Shown in pieces: positions 26,287-35,908 of a stretch of 64,000 nucleotides of DNA. Both the position numbers and the translations under genes were made by a program. This DNA comes from Caldifarciminota bacterium (GTDB lineage: Bacteria > Hydrothermota > Hydrothermia > LBFQ01 > DSFT01). A model generated the notes under the pieces. It was given only the letters and a program-made list of their open reading frames with translations, searched no databases and was not told the DNA's origin. Location: positions 36,035 to 100,034 of the forward strand of contig JANXBH010000004.1 in the NCBI GenBank assembly GCA_025060695.1. The letters are read 5' to 3'. The stretch's first letter is position 1; the number at the start of each line of letters is the position of its first letter.

Positions 26287-27949
26287 ATTTACTGTCTATA
26301 AAATTCAATACATAATTATAATCTTTCTCTGATAGTAAGCTACGCAGTACTGGAAGTATTTTACGTTGTATAACATCCTTTAAATCATTAGGTTCTACAA
26401 GAAAGTAGCTATGCCCAATTAAAAATTCTTCTCCAAGCCTTTTTGAAATAATGTTGTCATTTATCTCTTTAAAAAATTCCCTTATTCTTTCTAAATATTT
26501 ATCCTCATAGCCCTTTTCCCGATAGAACTTTTCAATAACATTGAAATCAGGAGCAAATTTTATAAAAATAAATCTCCTTCTTAACGCTATATCAAGTGCA
26601 TGAACACTTCTATCGGCCGTATTCATAGTTCCAATAATATAAACATTTTCGGGAATTACAAAACTTTCTGAAGAATATGGCAAAATAACTGGATTATTTC
26701 TATATTCAAGAGCATATAGAAGTTCACCAAAAACTTGAATAATATTAGCCCTACTTATTTCATCTAAAATTACTACAAACTTTTTCGAAGGATTTTCAAG
26801 AGCTCTCTTACAGATTTTCTTAAATATACCATCCTTGATATAAAAACCTCCATCTTGATGGGGTCTTATACCTTCTAAAAATTCTTCATAGCTATAACTT
26901 GGATGTAGCTGAACTATGTAGTAATTTCTTGGAGCTATTTCGTTTGCAACTTTTATAGCCATATAAGTTTTCCCTGTACCCGGAGGTCCATAAAATATTA
27001 CATTCTTATATTTTTCTAATAATTCCGCATACTCAGACTTAGTTTTAATAATAACTGATATCTCTAAAGTAAGAAACTTTTCAATTTCTTTGTTTACAAG
27101 TTCCAAATTATCTTCAAATACATGCATTATACCAAGCGACCAGTTAGGTAAATATGGGTCATTTTCATAACTTTTAATAGTTCCATCTGAATAATCACTA
27201 TTGCAAGCATAGAAATTTAGTACATATTGCTGGCTTTTATTTATATAATTATCTGAAATATTCGTTTTTGGTCTAAAATGCAATAAATAACCAACCCTAT
27301 CGTATATTCTTGAAAGAAACAAGGCTCCCTCTTCAATTTCAGCGTATAGCCTTTCATACCCAATTATAGGTTTAAATCTCAAAGTAGTAGCTAACTCAAG
27401 CTCAGATAGAAACTTTTTTAACTTACTTTCAAGGTCTATTGCAAAGAACTTTAAAGTCTGCAATATTCTAAAATTCTTAAAAATCTCCCTATTTACCTTG
27501 TTTGAATAGAATATTTCAATAATAAGAGTTTTATTCTCAAATACATCACTTGGAAATAAGGTTCTTTCAAAAAATTCTTCTAAATTACCATTTTCAAATT
27601 TCCTACCATTTAAGTAAAATATAGATATATCGTCCTTATAAGGCTGGATAGTTCTTAAAAACTTGTATTTATCAGTTTTATAAGTATATCTTAAAAATGG
27701 TTTTTGAGATATAGGAAAATTTCTCATATCTGAAAATCTATAGTATCCTCTAAAAAGACCTTTTTCATCAAGTTCTAAAATAAAAACAGGTAGCAAGTGT
27801 GGATAAGTTTTATCCACTAACATTAGTTTATGTTTATTTTTTACAAATTTGTGTATAATTTTGTAGTTAAGAATATCTATTTCATCAGTATCAGTTTTAA
27901 TTGGTTGTTCTATGAGTTCCTCCAATGCTTGAAAAATTCTTTCTCTCAT
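26273..27949 (-). CDS. McrB-like AAA+ ATPase without partner nuclease
   Basis: A 558-residue protein with a large N-terminal region of unclear family (1 to about 300), probably a ligand/DNA recognition domain. It is followed by a McrB-type AAA+ motor: Walker A GPPGTGKT (321-328), Walker B FVVILDEISRAN (391-402), sensor-1 TMNTADRS (441-448, the McrB/AAA_5 hallmark) and RRRF (458-461). McrB pairs with McrC nuclease for modified-DNA restriction, but no mcrC is present. Its ATG directly abuts the glyA stop (TAGATG), so it is co-transcribed with a housekeeping gene. Stand-alone defence or an unrelated chaperone-like role are both possible. Confidence 0.82.
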   Translation of the reverse strand: MRERIFQALEELIEQPIKTDTDEIDILNYKIIHKFVKNKHKLMLVDKTYPHLLPVFILELDEKGLFRGYYRFSDMRNFPISQKPFLRYTYKTDKYKFLRTIQPYKDDISIFYLNGRKFENGNLEEFFERTLFPSDVFENKTLIIEIFYSNKVNREIFKNFRILQTLKFFAIDLESKLKKFLSELELATTLRFKPIIGYERLYAEIEEGALFLSRIYDRVGYLLHFRPKTNISDNYINKSQQYVLNFYACNSDYSDGTIKSYENDPYLPNWSLGIMHVFEDNLELVNKEIEKFLTLEISVIIKTKSEYAELLEKYKNVIFYGPPGTGKTYMAIKVANEIAPRNYYIVQLHPSYSYEEFLEGIRPHQDGGFYIKDGIFKKICKRALENPSKKFVVILDEISRANIIQVFGELLYALEYRNNPVILPYSSESFVIPENVYIIGTMNTADRSVHALDIALRRRFIFIKFAPDFNVIEKFYREKGYEDKYLERIREFFKEINDNIISKRLGEEFLIGHSYFLVEPNDLKDVIQRKILPVLRSLLSEKDYNYVLNFIDSKFNQD

Positions 27950-29197
27950 CTACAGTAATACTCTATAAAATGGAAATTGGTTAGTCAGTTCCTTAACTAA
28001 GCCTTTTGCCCAAGATTTTGTCCTATCATCTTGGTTTTTTATAACTTTTGCTATGATTTTTCCAACAAGTCTTAACTCCTCCTCTTTCATTCCTCTTGTG
28101 GTTAAAATAGGTGTTCCTATTCTAATACCACTTGTAACTGTTGGCTTTTGGGGATCAAATGGTATTGTGTTTTTATTAACTGTTATTCCTACTTCTTCAA
28201 GCAATTTCTCTGCTTCCTTTCCAGTAATACCTAAATTTCTTAAATCTACTAAAACTAAATGGTTATCCGTTCCTCCTGACACTAATCTAAGACCTTCCTC
28301 CATTAAGCTTTCAGCGAGAGCCTTAGAATTCTTCACTATTTGCATTGCATACTCCTTAAATTCGGCTTTCATTGCCTCCTTAAATGCAACCGCTTTTGAA
28401 GCTATAACGTGCATAAATGGACCACCTTGAATACCCGGAAATACATTTTTATCTATCTTTTGAGAAATCTCTTGGTTATTAGTTAATATCATACCACCTC
28501 TTGGACCCCTTAGCGTCTTATGCGTAGTAGTAGTAATAACGTGAGCATAATCTTTTGGAGATGGATGGACATTGCCAACTATTAGACCTGCTATATGAGC
28601 TATATCAGCCATAAAGTATGCATTTACCTCATCCGCAATTTCTCTAAATTTTGCCCAATCAATAATTCTTGGATAGGAAGAATAACCTGCTATAATTAAT
28701 TTTGGCTTATACTCCCTTGCAAGCTTATAAACTAAATCAAAGTCAATAGTTTCGGAATTAGGATTTACACCGTAGTAAATTACATTATAAAACTTTCCAG
28801 AAAAGCTTACCTTTGCTCCATGGCTTAAATGACCTCCATGAGAAAGTTCCATAGATAGGATAGTATCACCAACTTCTAAAAGCGAAAAATAAACCGCCAT
28901 ATTAGCTTGACTACCTGAGTGAGGTTGAACGTTGACATATTTAATATCAAATAATATTTTTGCTCTTTCTTGAGCTAATATTTCAGCTTGGTCAACAAAT
29001 TCACAACCACCATAATATCTCCTATTAGGATAACCTTCCGCATATTTATTATTTAAAGGCGTTGCCATAGTTAATAAAACAGCCAAAGAAGGATAATTTT
29101 CAGATGCTATCATTTCAAGTGTTTCCTCTTGCCTTTTAATTTCACCAATAATAACCTCATATATTTGAGGGTCTAACCTTTTAATTATTTCATACAT
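27950..29197 (-). CDS. glyA: Serine hydroxymethyltransferase
   Basis: PLP enzyme interconverting serine and glycine with tetrahydrofolate, supplying one-carbon units. The 415 residues show [33 protein letters not shown] and the PLP lysine (Lys227) in [14 protein letters not shown]. The start is set by a -10 element 7 nt upstream. It is the first gene of an operon with the McrB-like ATPase and is divergent from the HtrA-ctaA operon across 41 bp. Confidence 0.98.
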   Translation of the reverse strand: MYEIIKRLDPQIYEVIIGEIKRQEETLEMIASENYPSLAVLLTMATPLNNKYAEGYPNRRYYGGCEFVDQAEILAQERAKILFDIKYVNVQPHSGSQANMAVYFSLLEVGDTILSMELSHGGHLSHGAKVSFSGKFYNVIYYGVNPNSETIDFDLVYKLAREYKPKLIIAGYSSYPRIIDWAKFREIADEVNAYFMADIAHIAGLIVGNVHPSPKDYAHVITTTTHKTLRGPRGGMILTNNQEISQKIDKNVFPGIQGGPFMHVIASKAVAFKEAMKAEFKEYAMQIVKNSKALAESLMEEGLRLVSGGTDNHLVLVDLRNLGITGKEAEKLLEEVGITVNKNTIPFDPQKPTVTSGIRIGTPILTTRGMKEEELRLVGKIIAKVIKNQDDRTKSWAKGLVKELTNQFPFYRVLL

Positions 29198-29204
29198 AAT
29201 AAAA

Positions 29205-29210
29205 ATTTTA
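29205..29210 (-). promoter_or_regulatory. -10 element, leaderless promoter of glyA
   Basis: TAAAAT (minus strand, CTTTAAAATTT) 7 nt before the ATG at 29197. Confidence 0.75.
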
Positions 29211-29224
29211 AAGTTTTTTCACTT

Positions 29225-29230
29225 TAAAAT
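29225..29230 (+). promoter_or_regulatory. -10 element, leaderless promoter of htrA-ctaA
   Basis: TAAAAT in CTTTAAAATTT, 8 nt before the ATG at 29239. Confidence 0.75.
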
Positions 29231-29238
29231 TTGAAACT

Positions 29239-30696
29239 ATGAGAAAAAAACTTTTAATAGTCGCATCCCTTATTGGACTTGGCATAGCTGTTGGGATGTT
29301 GATTAGTTCAAATTTAAATATTTTCAACAAAGCGGTAGCACAAAGTCAAACAATTCAAACACCACAAAAAGTTCTATCAGAAATACAAGTTGGATTTACA
29401 CAAATAGCAGAAGCAGCTATTCCAAGTGTAGTTAATATATCAGCAATTGGAAGAACAACAAGAAGAACACCAAGCGAATTTGAAGAACTTTTTAGGAGAT
29501 TCTTTGGAGAGGAGTTTGAATTTCCATTTCCTGAAGTACCAAGAAGTAGTTTAGGTTCTGGTTTCATATTTAGAAAAGAGGGGAAAACCTATTATGTAAT
29601 GACAAACCACCACGTTATAAAGAATGGAGATAAAATTAAAATAACCCTGAGTGATGGGACTAACATAGAAAACGTAAAAGTAGTAGGAGCGGACCCAAGA
29701 ACTGATATAGCGGTATTGAAATTTGAAAGTAGTAAAGATATACCTGTATTAAAACTTGGAAATTCAGATGAGGTAAGAGTTGGGCAGTGGGTAATTGCTA
29801 TTGGAAGCCCATTTGGACTATCTTCAACCGTCACAGTAGGAGTAATAAGCTCTATTCATAGGAAAAACATAGCTTTGCCAGAAGGACCAGATTATCAAGA
29901 CTTTTTACAAACTGACGCAGCAATCAACCCCGGTAATAGCGGAGGTCCTTTGCTTAATATAAATGGAGAAGTAATAGGAGTTAATACCGCAATAGCAACA
30001 CCAACAGGCGTATTTGCAGGCATAGGCTTTGCAGTGCCTATAAACCTTGCAAAGAATATTACAGAACAACTAATAACAAAAGGTACAATAGAAAGAGGTT
30101 ATCTTGGTATAAGGATTCAAGATGTAACACCAGAATTAGCTCAGGCAATAGGACTACCAGAGCAAGGTGGTGCATTAGTAAATCAAGTTATAAAAGGTGA
30201 AGCAGCTGACAAAGCAGGAATAAGGGAAGGTGATATAATTCTTGAAGTAGATAAGAGAAAAATAAAGGATGCAAATGATTTAAGATTATATATAGGTTCA
30301 TTGCCACCAGGAAAAGAAGTTGAGTTAAAGATATATAGGGATAAAAAATATATAACTATTAAGGCAAAACTTGGGAAAATGCCTGAAAAGATATCTCAAA
30401 TACCAAGTGAAAGAGAAAGTGAAACTACTAGTTCAGATACAGCTACATGGCTTGGCATGACAGTAACAGAAAAAAATAATAGAGTAGTAGTAATAAACTC
30501 ACAAGATAAAGCGCTTGAAATAGGCATAAGACCAGGAGATGTTATTATAAAGATAGGAGATATTGCCATAAATTCACTGAGAGACTTTATTGAAGCAAAA
30601 AAAAGATACGAAAAATCAGATAGACCTATTTTAATAGTAGTAGAAAATGGAGGAATTAAGAGATTCCTTGCTATAACACCTATACAGACTCAATGA
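29239..30696 (+). CDS. HtrA/DegP-family periplasmic serine protease
   Basis: Protein quality-control protease/chaperone of family S1C, anchored or exported through a normal-length N-terminal hydrophobic segment (about 5-23 after MRKK). The catalytic triad is His125 (TNHHV), Asp156 (PRTDIAVL) and Ser234 (NPGNSGGPLL). Two PDZ domains follow at about 265-370 and 395-485. The 485 residues match DegP/MucD length. The gene overlaps ctaA by 4 nt. Unlike many exported proteins in this window, its leader is basic and full length. Confidence 0.96.
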   Translation: MRKKLLIVASLIGLGIAVGMLISSNLNIFNKAVAQSQTIQTPQKVLSEIQVGFTQIAEAAIPSVVNISAIGRTTRRTPSEFEELFRRFFGEEFEFPFPEVPRSSLGSGFIFRKEGKTYYVMTNHHVIKNGDKIKITLSDGTNIENVKVVGADPRTDIAVLKFESSKDIPVLKLGNSDEVRVGQWVIAIGSPFGLSSTVTVGVISSIHRKNIALPEGPDYQDFLQTDAAINPGNSGGPLLNINGEVIGVNTAIATPTGVFAGIGFAVPINLAKNITEQLITKGTIERGYLGIRIQDVTPELAQAIGLPEQGGALVNQVIKGEAADKAGIREGDIILEVDKRKIKDANDLRLYIGSLPPGKEVELKIYRDKKYITIKAKLGKMPEKISQIPSERESETTSSDTATWLGMTVTEKNNRVVVINSQDKALEIGIRPGDVIIKIGDIAINSLRDFIEAKKRYEKSDRPILIVVENGGIKRFLAITPIQTQ

Positions 30697-31481
30697 AAAA
30701 ACTTCTAATTACCACTATTATTTTTACAATTGGTTTATTAGTTTTAGGAGTAATCACCTCAGCATTTGGAGCATGTTTAGGTTGCCCAGACTGGCCACTT
30801 TGTTATGGTAGTGTTTTACCACCCGAAACATTTACAGCAAAGCTTGAATATTATCACAGACTACTTGCAGCGATAGTTGGTATAATGTCAATAACTATAG
30901 GAATATTACTTTATAGAACTCAAAAACTCCTTTCTATAGCCTTAATCTTTCTAATAGTTTCACAAGTTTTAATTGGCGGATTAACGGTTATTTTGAAAAT
31001 GCCATTTATAGTTTCTATGGCACATACCATATTTGGAATTTTAACTTATATAGCACTTATTATGTTATTTAAGGGAAATTATAAATTTCAAAATAATTTA
31101 TGGCTTACTATATTCTTGCTAATACTTATATACTACATCTGGGATGGAGTAGTAGAAAAAACAGCATCACAGCTTGCATGCGAAGATATATTTTGTTTAT
31201 CTTCTGACCTTAGTAATCCAAAAGTTTTAATCCAACTTATATACAAACTAATAGGTATTTCAATAATTATTACCTCAATAATTTCACTAAAAGAATTTTC
31301 TATTGATAAGTTAGCATTCGTACTTCTGGCAATATCAATATTCATCTCAAATATCTTAATAGTAAAAAGTCTCCTTAGCGTTTCAATGGTAGTTTTGCAC
31401 TATATTCTTCTTCTATCCGCATTAACTATAAGTTTGTTTAAATCAATAAAGACAGATAGCCTAGAAACATCAAAAGTTTAA
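30693..31481 (+). CDS. ctaA: Heme A synthase-like (CtaA/COX15) membrane protein
   Basis: A 262-residue polytopic membrane protein with the CtaA signature TSAFGACLGCPDWPLCYG (about 22-39), a histidine in EYYHRLLA (helix II) and a second in MAHTIFG (helix IV), matching haem-binding positions of the first half. The second half is more divergent but has further helices. Heme A synthase oxidises heme O for cytochrome oxidase, so an aerobic or micro-aerobic respiratory chain is implied. It is translationally coupled to htrA and overlaps a convergent UbiA gene by 44 bp. Confidence 0.83.
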   Translation: MKKLLITTIIFTIGLLVLGVITSAFGACLGCPDWPLCYGSVLPPETFTAKLEYYHRLLAAIVGIMSITIGILLYRTQKLLSIALIFLIVSQVLIGGLTVILKMPFIVSMAHTIFGILTYIALIMLFKGNYKFQNNLWLTIFLLILIYYIWDGVVEKTASQLACEDIFCLSSDLSNPKVLIQLIYKLIGISIIITSIISLKEFSIDKLAFVLLAISIFISNILIVKSLLSVSMVVLHYILLLSALTISLFKSIKTDSLETSKV

Positions 31482-32166
31482 GAAGTTTCGAAAACAACCA
31501 TTCATTTAAAAAAGCAAAGATATACATAAATATTAAAATTGATGAGACTATACTATATGCAATAAATTCTTTTTTACTTACTACAATTGAAGAAACGACT
31601 AACAAAAGAACAAGAAAAATAGCTATTAATTTTGCAAGAAATATAGTTCTTTGCTTACCTAAAAAAATAGCTATTGTCCTTCTATATCCAAAGTCATAAC
31701 TATAATCAAGATAACTTTTTACAATTTCTCTTTCAAGATTAAAGAAAAAGGAGAATAAAATAAGCAGGAAAAGTTCAAACTTAAAGCCAAATGCGAAACC
31801 TAAGCTCAATACCCCTATACTAATTACTAAACTTGTAATTATAAAGCCGTATGGTTTTTTACTTGAAAAGGAATTATAAAAATAAATCAAAATAGCCATA
31901 ACTACAAACAATAAAAAAACCACGAAATTTATAAACATTGAAGTAATTAGACTAATTAGTAAAATGGAAAAAATTAAGGAAGGATGTAGAACTATCCTTT
32001 TCTTGCCCTTATTTATGTCAATTTCCCTATCAAAATAGTCATTTTGGAAGTTAGCAAACAGGATAAGAAAAATTGAAGAAATGATAAATAGTATTGAGTT
32101 TTTATCTATGTCAGTTGAATAAAAAAGAACTAAAGCTACAAGAATTAGTATATTTAAAAATCTCAA
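31438..32166 (-). CDS. Short UbiA-family prenyltransferase
   Basis: A 242-residue membrane protein with the first UbiA motif FANFQNDYFDREIDINKGKKR (about 37-57 in order, wording abbreviated to key residues N, D, D, D) and seven or so hydrophobic helices. The NDYFDREID form resembles geranylgeranylglycerol-phosphate/homogentisate-type members; a heme O synthase role is conceivable because ctaA is next door. It is shorter than usual at the N-terminus. The start is TTG at 32166, 12 nt after a GC-rich hairpin. It lies downstream of the giant secreted protein and overlaps ctaA tail-to-tail by 44 bp. Confidence 0.75.
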   Translation of the reverse strand: MRFLNILILVALVLFYSTDIDKNSILFIISSIFLILFANFQNDYFDREIDINKGKKRIVLHPSLIFSILLISLITSMFINFVVFLLFVVMAILIYFYNSFSSKKPYGFIITSLVISIGVLSLGFAFGFKFELFLLILFSFFFNLEREIVKSYLDYSYDFGYRRTIAIFLGKQRTIFLAKLIAIFLVLLLVVSSIVVSKKEFIAYSIVSSILIFMYIFAFLNEWLFSKLLKLLMFLGYLSLLI

Positions 32167-32178
32167 GAAGTTAGTTTA

Positions 32179-32198
32179 TAGCCCCCGGAAGGGGGCTA
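32179..32198 (-). other. GC-rich stem-loop after giant secreted-protein gene
   Basis: TAGCCCCC - 4-nt loop - GGGGGCTA, 8 pairs, starting 5 nt after the stop of the 32204-35689 gene and ending 12 nt before the TTG of the UbiA gene (minus-strand sense). No T-tract follows in the direction of transcription; it could be an attenuator or an mRNA 3'-end stabiliser. Confidence 0.65.
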
Positions 32199-32203
32199 AT
32201 TAT

Positions 32204-35200
32204 CTATTTTACAATTATAGTCTTAAATTCCTTAGTTAAATTATCAACCCTAGCTCTTATTAGATATGGACCTTTTGGTAAACTACCTAAGTCAAATCTG
32301 ACATAACCTGCCTTGTAGTTTGAATTTATACCAAAAACTAATCTACCTGAAATGTTATATACCTCAAGGGAAATTTTTGCCTCTACTGGGAGAGCGAAAG
32401 TTAATACATTATTATTATATACAATATCAAATTTCTTTGGAATATCAACTAAACTTACTGCTACAATAGGTATCTTAGTTGTATCAGTTATTCTTACATT
32501 AGTAGACTCATCAGCAACTTTGAAATAGAAGAATAAAGTGTCATTAGCCATTAATCCAGTTATACTAAGATTATAAACAAAAGTATCAGGATTAATTACG
32601 TTATCTTTAGACTTGGATAACCATGAATTTAGTAAGGTTCTATAGTAAATCGTATCGTATTTGATAGGTGAGAAATCTTGAAATACTGCTTTTACCTGAG
32701 TATTTAGATTAGGACCAACTATATTGAAGTTAAATGTATCCGCATAAATCTTTCTTGGAGCTCTAATATCATAAATAGTAAAAGCTGAAACATATGGAGA
32801 TGAGCCAGCAGTATAGTTTGCTCTAATTCTATAATATTTAACATATTCGCTATCAGATGGCAATATGTGTTTATAAGTAGTAGTGTTTATATTTGCTATA
32901 GTTGCTATTACTGACCAATTGTTATTATCAGATGAATATTCAACTTGATATGATTGAAATGCTAAAATTTGATTATCATTTTTCTTTAATAAAGCTGGTG
33001 GATTCCATACTAATACTACGCTATCCAAGTCCCTATAACTAACTTGAAAGTTAAGAGGTGCATTTAAAACGTCATATTCATATACAAGCTTTGAGGTATT
33101 GGAAGTATTCGCTGGACCATATACACCGTAGTTCAATTTATGTGCTGTAAAGTATACTTCAAATGAATCTTTCTTATAACTTGCAGGCTCATTTACAGGT
33201 ATTGCAATATGGAAAAAGTATCCGTCTGAATTAGATGAGTCATAGACCGCTTGAACTTTAGTCCAAGAACCGACGCCAAAAGGCCTATAGTATCCATATA
33301 CTCTTAAATCTGAAGCACTTGATATACTTGGATCATTTACTCTTACTACTGCTTTAAATATGTCAGGTGAACTTCCATCCACTGCTAAGTTATATGAACT
33401 ATTGTATGCTTGAACTTCATTTAAGCAAGTAGAAACAGGAATAAAGTTATGTATTCTTCTAAATATAGTATCTACTCTTGTCTGTCCATCTGCATCATAA
33501 GTTGCAACGTAGTTTATAGCAAATGAACCAAAAATTGAATAATATCCTATTCCATTGTAAAATACACTTGCAATTGAAGGATTAGCAGGATTAGCAATAG
33601 TTGAGTCTCCATTCTTCACATACAATATAGCAACTGATGTATTCTCGTCTCCTGCTGGATGAACTCTAATATCATCAGGATATACATCGTTTGTATAAAT
33701 TTGATAAGTCATATCTCCAAAAATTGGTCTATTAGTTATTCCAAGTATTGTATCTGAAACATCCGATGCACCAGTCCAATCATCACTTACGTATCTAAAG
33801 TGTAAATAGTTTCTTGTAAATATAGTGTCTCTATCAGTTGCACCTGACCTATCGTGGAAATATCCAAAGTCATTTCCAAACCATACTAATGATTTCCTAT
33901 TAGCACAAGTTCCAAGGTCTAAATAAGCTCTTATCTTATTTCTTTTTAAAGCACTTGTGGAGTTTTGATGCCAATATATTCTGTCCCAAAGCCTTAGAGA
34001 ATCTAACCATACTAAGGAATCTGGTGGAAGTAATAAATCAGGTTGTAAGTCTATATTATTTCTGAAAAATGCAAATCTTATTCTTTCTTCATCTATAAAT
34101 TCTCTTTTCTGAGCAAATTTTGCTGTCGGCATTATATTATATATATACCAATTATTCGGAGCACCTGAAGGAATATAATTAACAAGATTAGAAGCATCTG
34201 TACATTTAATATAGTAATTTCCTCTCAAACCTCTATCAGTATGAGGTATAATATAAACGAATGTATCTGGATAAATGTTTGGATTTGCATCACTTAAAGT
34301 CATATTGTATTCAGTAAATGGTCCACTTGGTGAATTTCCTTCCTGATTTGGATTTATAACATATCTATAACCAACTTGACAACTTACATTTGGTAAATTT
34401 TCGGGATCACTTGCAATTATCCTAATTGTATCAGGAATACCATTATAGAAATGATAAACAGCTCCTTTTAAAAGAGAAATAGAAGGTGGTAAATCTCTTA
34501 CCGTTGCTCCAACTGTTGCAAAATCATCTACATATAGTCTTAAAGCATTACGTGCCTTATATCTTATAGCAACATATACAGTATCATTAACTACAGCATT
34601 AACAGGTCCTCTTAAGTCATATGCTGTATAAATATAAGGTGTTCCAGTTGTCCCTGTTCTTGGATATTTGGTATCTAATCTTATTCCTGAGTTTATAAAA
34701 TCAGAAGGTGTTGGTGGATTTGCCTGATTGTTCCATTTTATAATATAAACATCGAACGAGTCAATAAAACCTGTCGATTGTGAAAGATACCAAAAGCTAA
34801 TTATACTCGGTGAAATGTATATTCTTGGAGACCTCAAATAAGCATAACCCGTAGTACTTCCTGTTTCAGTATATGCAAACCCTGCGCATGCTGTTGTAGT
34901 TTCAGTAAATGGACATGCACTAGTCCTCCTTTGCCATCTTCTCGTAGTAGTTGAAGTGGTTGTGTCATATCCTGCACTTAAAAATATAGTACCTGCAGTC
35001 CAGCTTTCAAGCAAGAAAGTATATTGATCATCTATAATGCTAAGTGAGTCAATATTAAAATAGTTAATTGCAGCATCTGCTGTTGACTTGTTATCATAAA
35101 ATGCAAATCTTATATGAGTAAGATTTTGTGGAACAGATAAAGTTACCCAAACAGGATTAGTGTTTGCTGCACCATCCCATTGCCAAATTCTAGTCCAAGT

Positions 35201-35689
35201 TGCACCACCATCTGTTGAGATTTCAAGATTCAAGGAATCACCTGTATTCATATTAGTAGCTGTAGAGGTTCTATACGCAAATCTTATTTGAGGATTACTT
35301 AAAGAGACATTCCGTATTATAAGACCTGGTGTCACAAGCCAGTCATTATTAGTAAGAGCATCACCTTCATATAGCACTGAAGCACAAGCAGGAGCAGTTC
35401 TACAGTTAGTAGTATATCTTATCCACATTTGAGTGCCATTATCTTGATTATATACACTCCATCCTGCTGGTGGAAATGCTGTTCCAGTAAAGCTTTCATT
35501 TAGTGGAGAGCTTAGTATAGAAAAGTCATGGTTGGGTTTATAGTATATTTGATATTGTGGTTGAAGGTTCGTTCTGTACTCAATTTCTCTACCTTCTATT
35601 TTCTGGGATTTTATACACTCTGACCTCTTTTCTAAATCAGATATACCCGCACACACATCGTTTAGTTTAGATATTAGCAAAATTTCCAT
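32204..35689 (-). CDS. Giant secreted protein with T9SS-like C-terminal domain
   Basis: A 1161-residue predicted surface or secreted protein. There are two choice-of-anchor/MAM-like beta-sandwiches (about 65-215, with NESFTGTAFPPAGWSVY, and about 225-400), then fibronectin-type III-like segments (about 860-960), and a C-terminal sorting-like domain (ISLEVYNISGRLVF ... LPKGPYLIRARV). The N-terminus MEILLISKLNDVC is not a recognisable signal peptide, and an in-frame TAG two codons upstream prevents extension. It has a Shine-Dalgarno sequence (GGGAGGAG) and a leader of roughly 55 nt, unlike its leaderless neighbours. The function is unknown. Confidence 0.78.
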   Translation of the reverse strand: MEILLISKLNDVCAGISDLEKRSECIKSQKIEGREIEYRTNLQPQYQIYYKPNHDFSILSSPLNESFTGTAFPPAGWSVYNQDNGTQMWIRYTTNCRTAPACASVLYEGDALTNNDWLVTPGLIIRNVSLSNPQIRFAYRTSTATNMNTGDSLNLEISTDGGATWTRIWQWDGAANTNPVWVTLSVPQNLTHIRFAFYDNKSTADAAINYFNIDSLSIIDDQYTFLLESWTAGTIFLSAGYDTTTSTTTRRWQRRTSACPFTETTTACAGFAYTETGSTTGYAYLRSPRIYISPSIISFWYLSQSTGFIDSFDVYIIKWNNQANPPTPSDFINSGIRLDTKYPRTGTTGTPYIYTAYDLRGPVNAVVNDTVYVAIRYKARNALRLYVDDFATVGATVRDLPPSISLLKGAVYHFYNGIPDTIRIIASDPENLPNVSCQVGYRYVINPNQEGNSPSGPFTEYNMTLSDANPNIYPDTFVYIIPHTDRGLRGNYYIKCTDASNLVNYIPSGAPNNWYIYNIMPTAKFAQKREFIDEERIRFAFFRNNIDLQPDLLLPPDSLVWLDSLRLWDRIYWHQNSTSALKRNKIRAYLDLGTCANRKSLVWFGNDFGYFHDRSGATDRDTIFTRNYLHFRYVSDDWTGASDVSDTILGITNRPIFGDMTYQIYTNDVYPDDIRVHPAGDENTSVAILYVKNGDSTIANPANPSIASVFYNGIGYYSIFGSFAINYVATYDADGQTRVDTIFRRIHNFIPVSTCLNEVQAYNSSYNLAVDGSSPDIFKAVVRVNDPSISSASDLRVYGYYRPFGVGSWTKVQAVYDSSNSDGYFFHIAIPVNEPASYKKDSFEVYFTAHKLNYGVYGPANTSNTSKLVYEYDVLNAPLNFQVSYRDLDSVVLVWNPPALLKKNDNQILAFQSYQVEYSSDNNNWSVIATIANINTTTYKHILPSDSEYVKYYRIRANYTAGSSPYVSAFTIYDIRAPRKIYADTFNFNIVGPNLNTQVKAVFQDFSPIKYDTIYYRTLLNSWLSKSKDNVINPDTFVYNLSITGLMANDTLFFYFKVADESTNVRITDTTKIPIVAVSLVDIPKKFDIVYNNNVLTFALPVEAKISLEVYNISGRLVFGINSNYKAGYVRFDLGSLPKGPYLIRARVDNLTKEFKTIIVK

Positions 35690-35696
35690 AAGCTAT

Positions 35697-35704
35697 CTCC
35701 TCCC
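35697..35704 (-). promoter_or_regulatory. Shine-Dalgarno sequence of the giant secreted-protein gene
   Basis: GGGAGGAG (minus strand) 7 nt before the ATG at 35689; supports this start. Confidence 0.75.
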
Positions 35705-35748
35705 ATTTTACTGTAAAAATCAAACCATCTATAATTAAAACTTTTACC

Positions 35749-35898
35749 CTAAAATTTTAAAGCACGTAAAGCACCATTTTTAACATCATTCTCAATTAAT
35801 CGCAAAATTAGTTGTTCCACATTTAAAGCTTGTTTTGGTTCTGCCAATGTGCAGTCCACAGAACAATTTGGATAAATAAACTCCAATTTATTATACAA
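35749..35898 (-). CDS. Small ORF, 49 residues, unknown function
   Basis: TTG start at 35898 preceded at 7 nt by AGGAG, in a gap otherwise lacking genes. The translation begins MYNKLEFIYPNCSVDC and ends NGALRALKF; residues about 21-42 (ALNVEQLILRLIENDV) look amphipathic-helical, and two cysteines lie at 12 and 16. It is transcribed from a perfect 16-bp palindromic promoter shared with tRNA-Leu. Its last codons form the -10 element of the giant secreted-protein gene. I recognise no family. Chance is possible at this length, but the promoter, Shine-Dalgarno sequence and protein-like composition favour a real gene. Confidence 0.5.
   Translation of the reverse strand: MYNKLEFIYPNCSVDCTLAEPKQALNVEQLILRLIENDVKNGALRALKF
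35754..35759 (-). promoter_or_regulatory. -10 element of the giant secreted-protein gene, inside the small ORF
   Basis: TAAAAT in GCTTTAAAATTTTAG (minus strand), coding for the small ORF's final ALKF-stop. It would give a leader of about 55-60 nt. Confidence 0.55.
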
Positions 35899-35908
35899 TT
35901 TAAAACTC

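Noticed and set aside
28053..28430. 125-codon open frame antisense to glyA
   Set aside because: Lies wholly within conserved glyA; composition is that of a shadow frame and no start signal precedes it.
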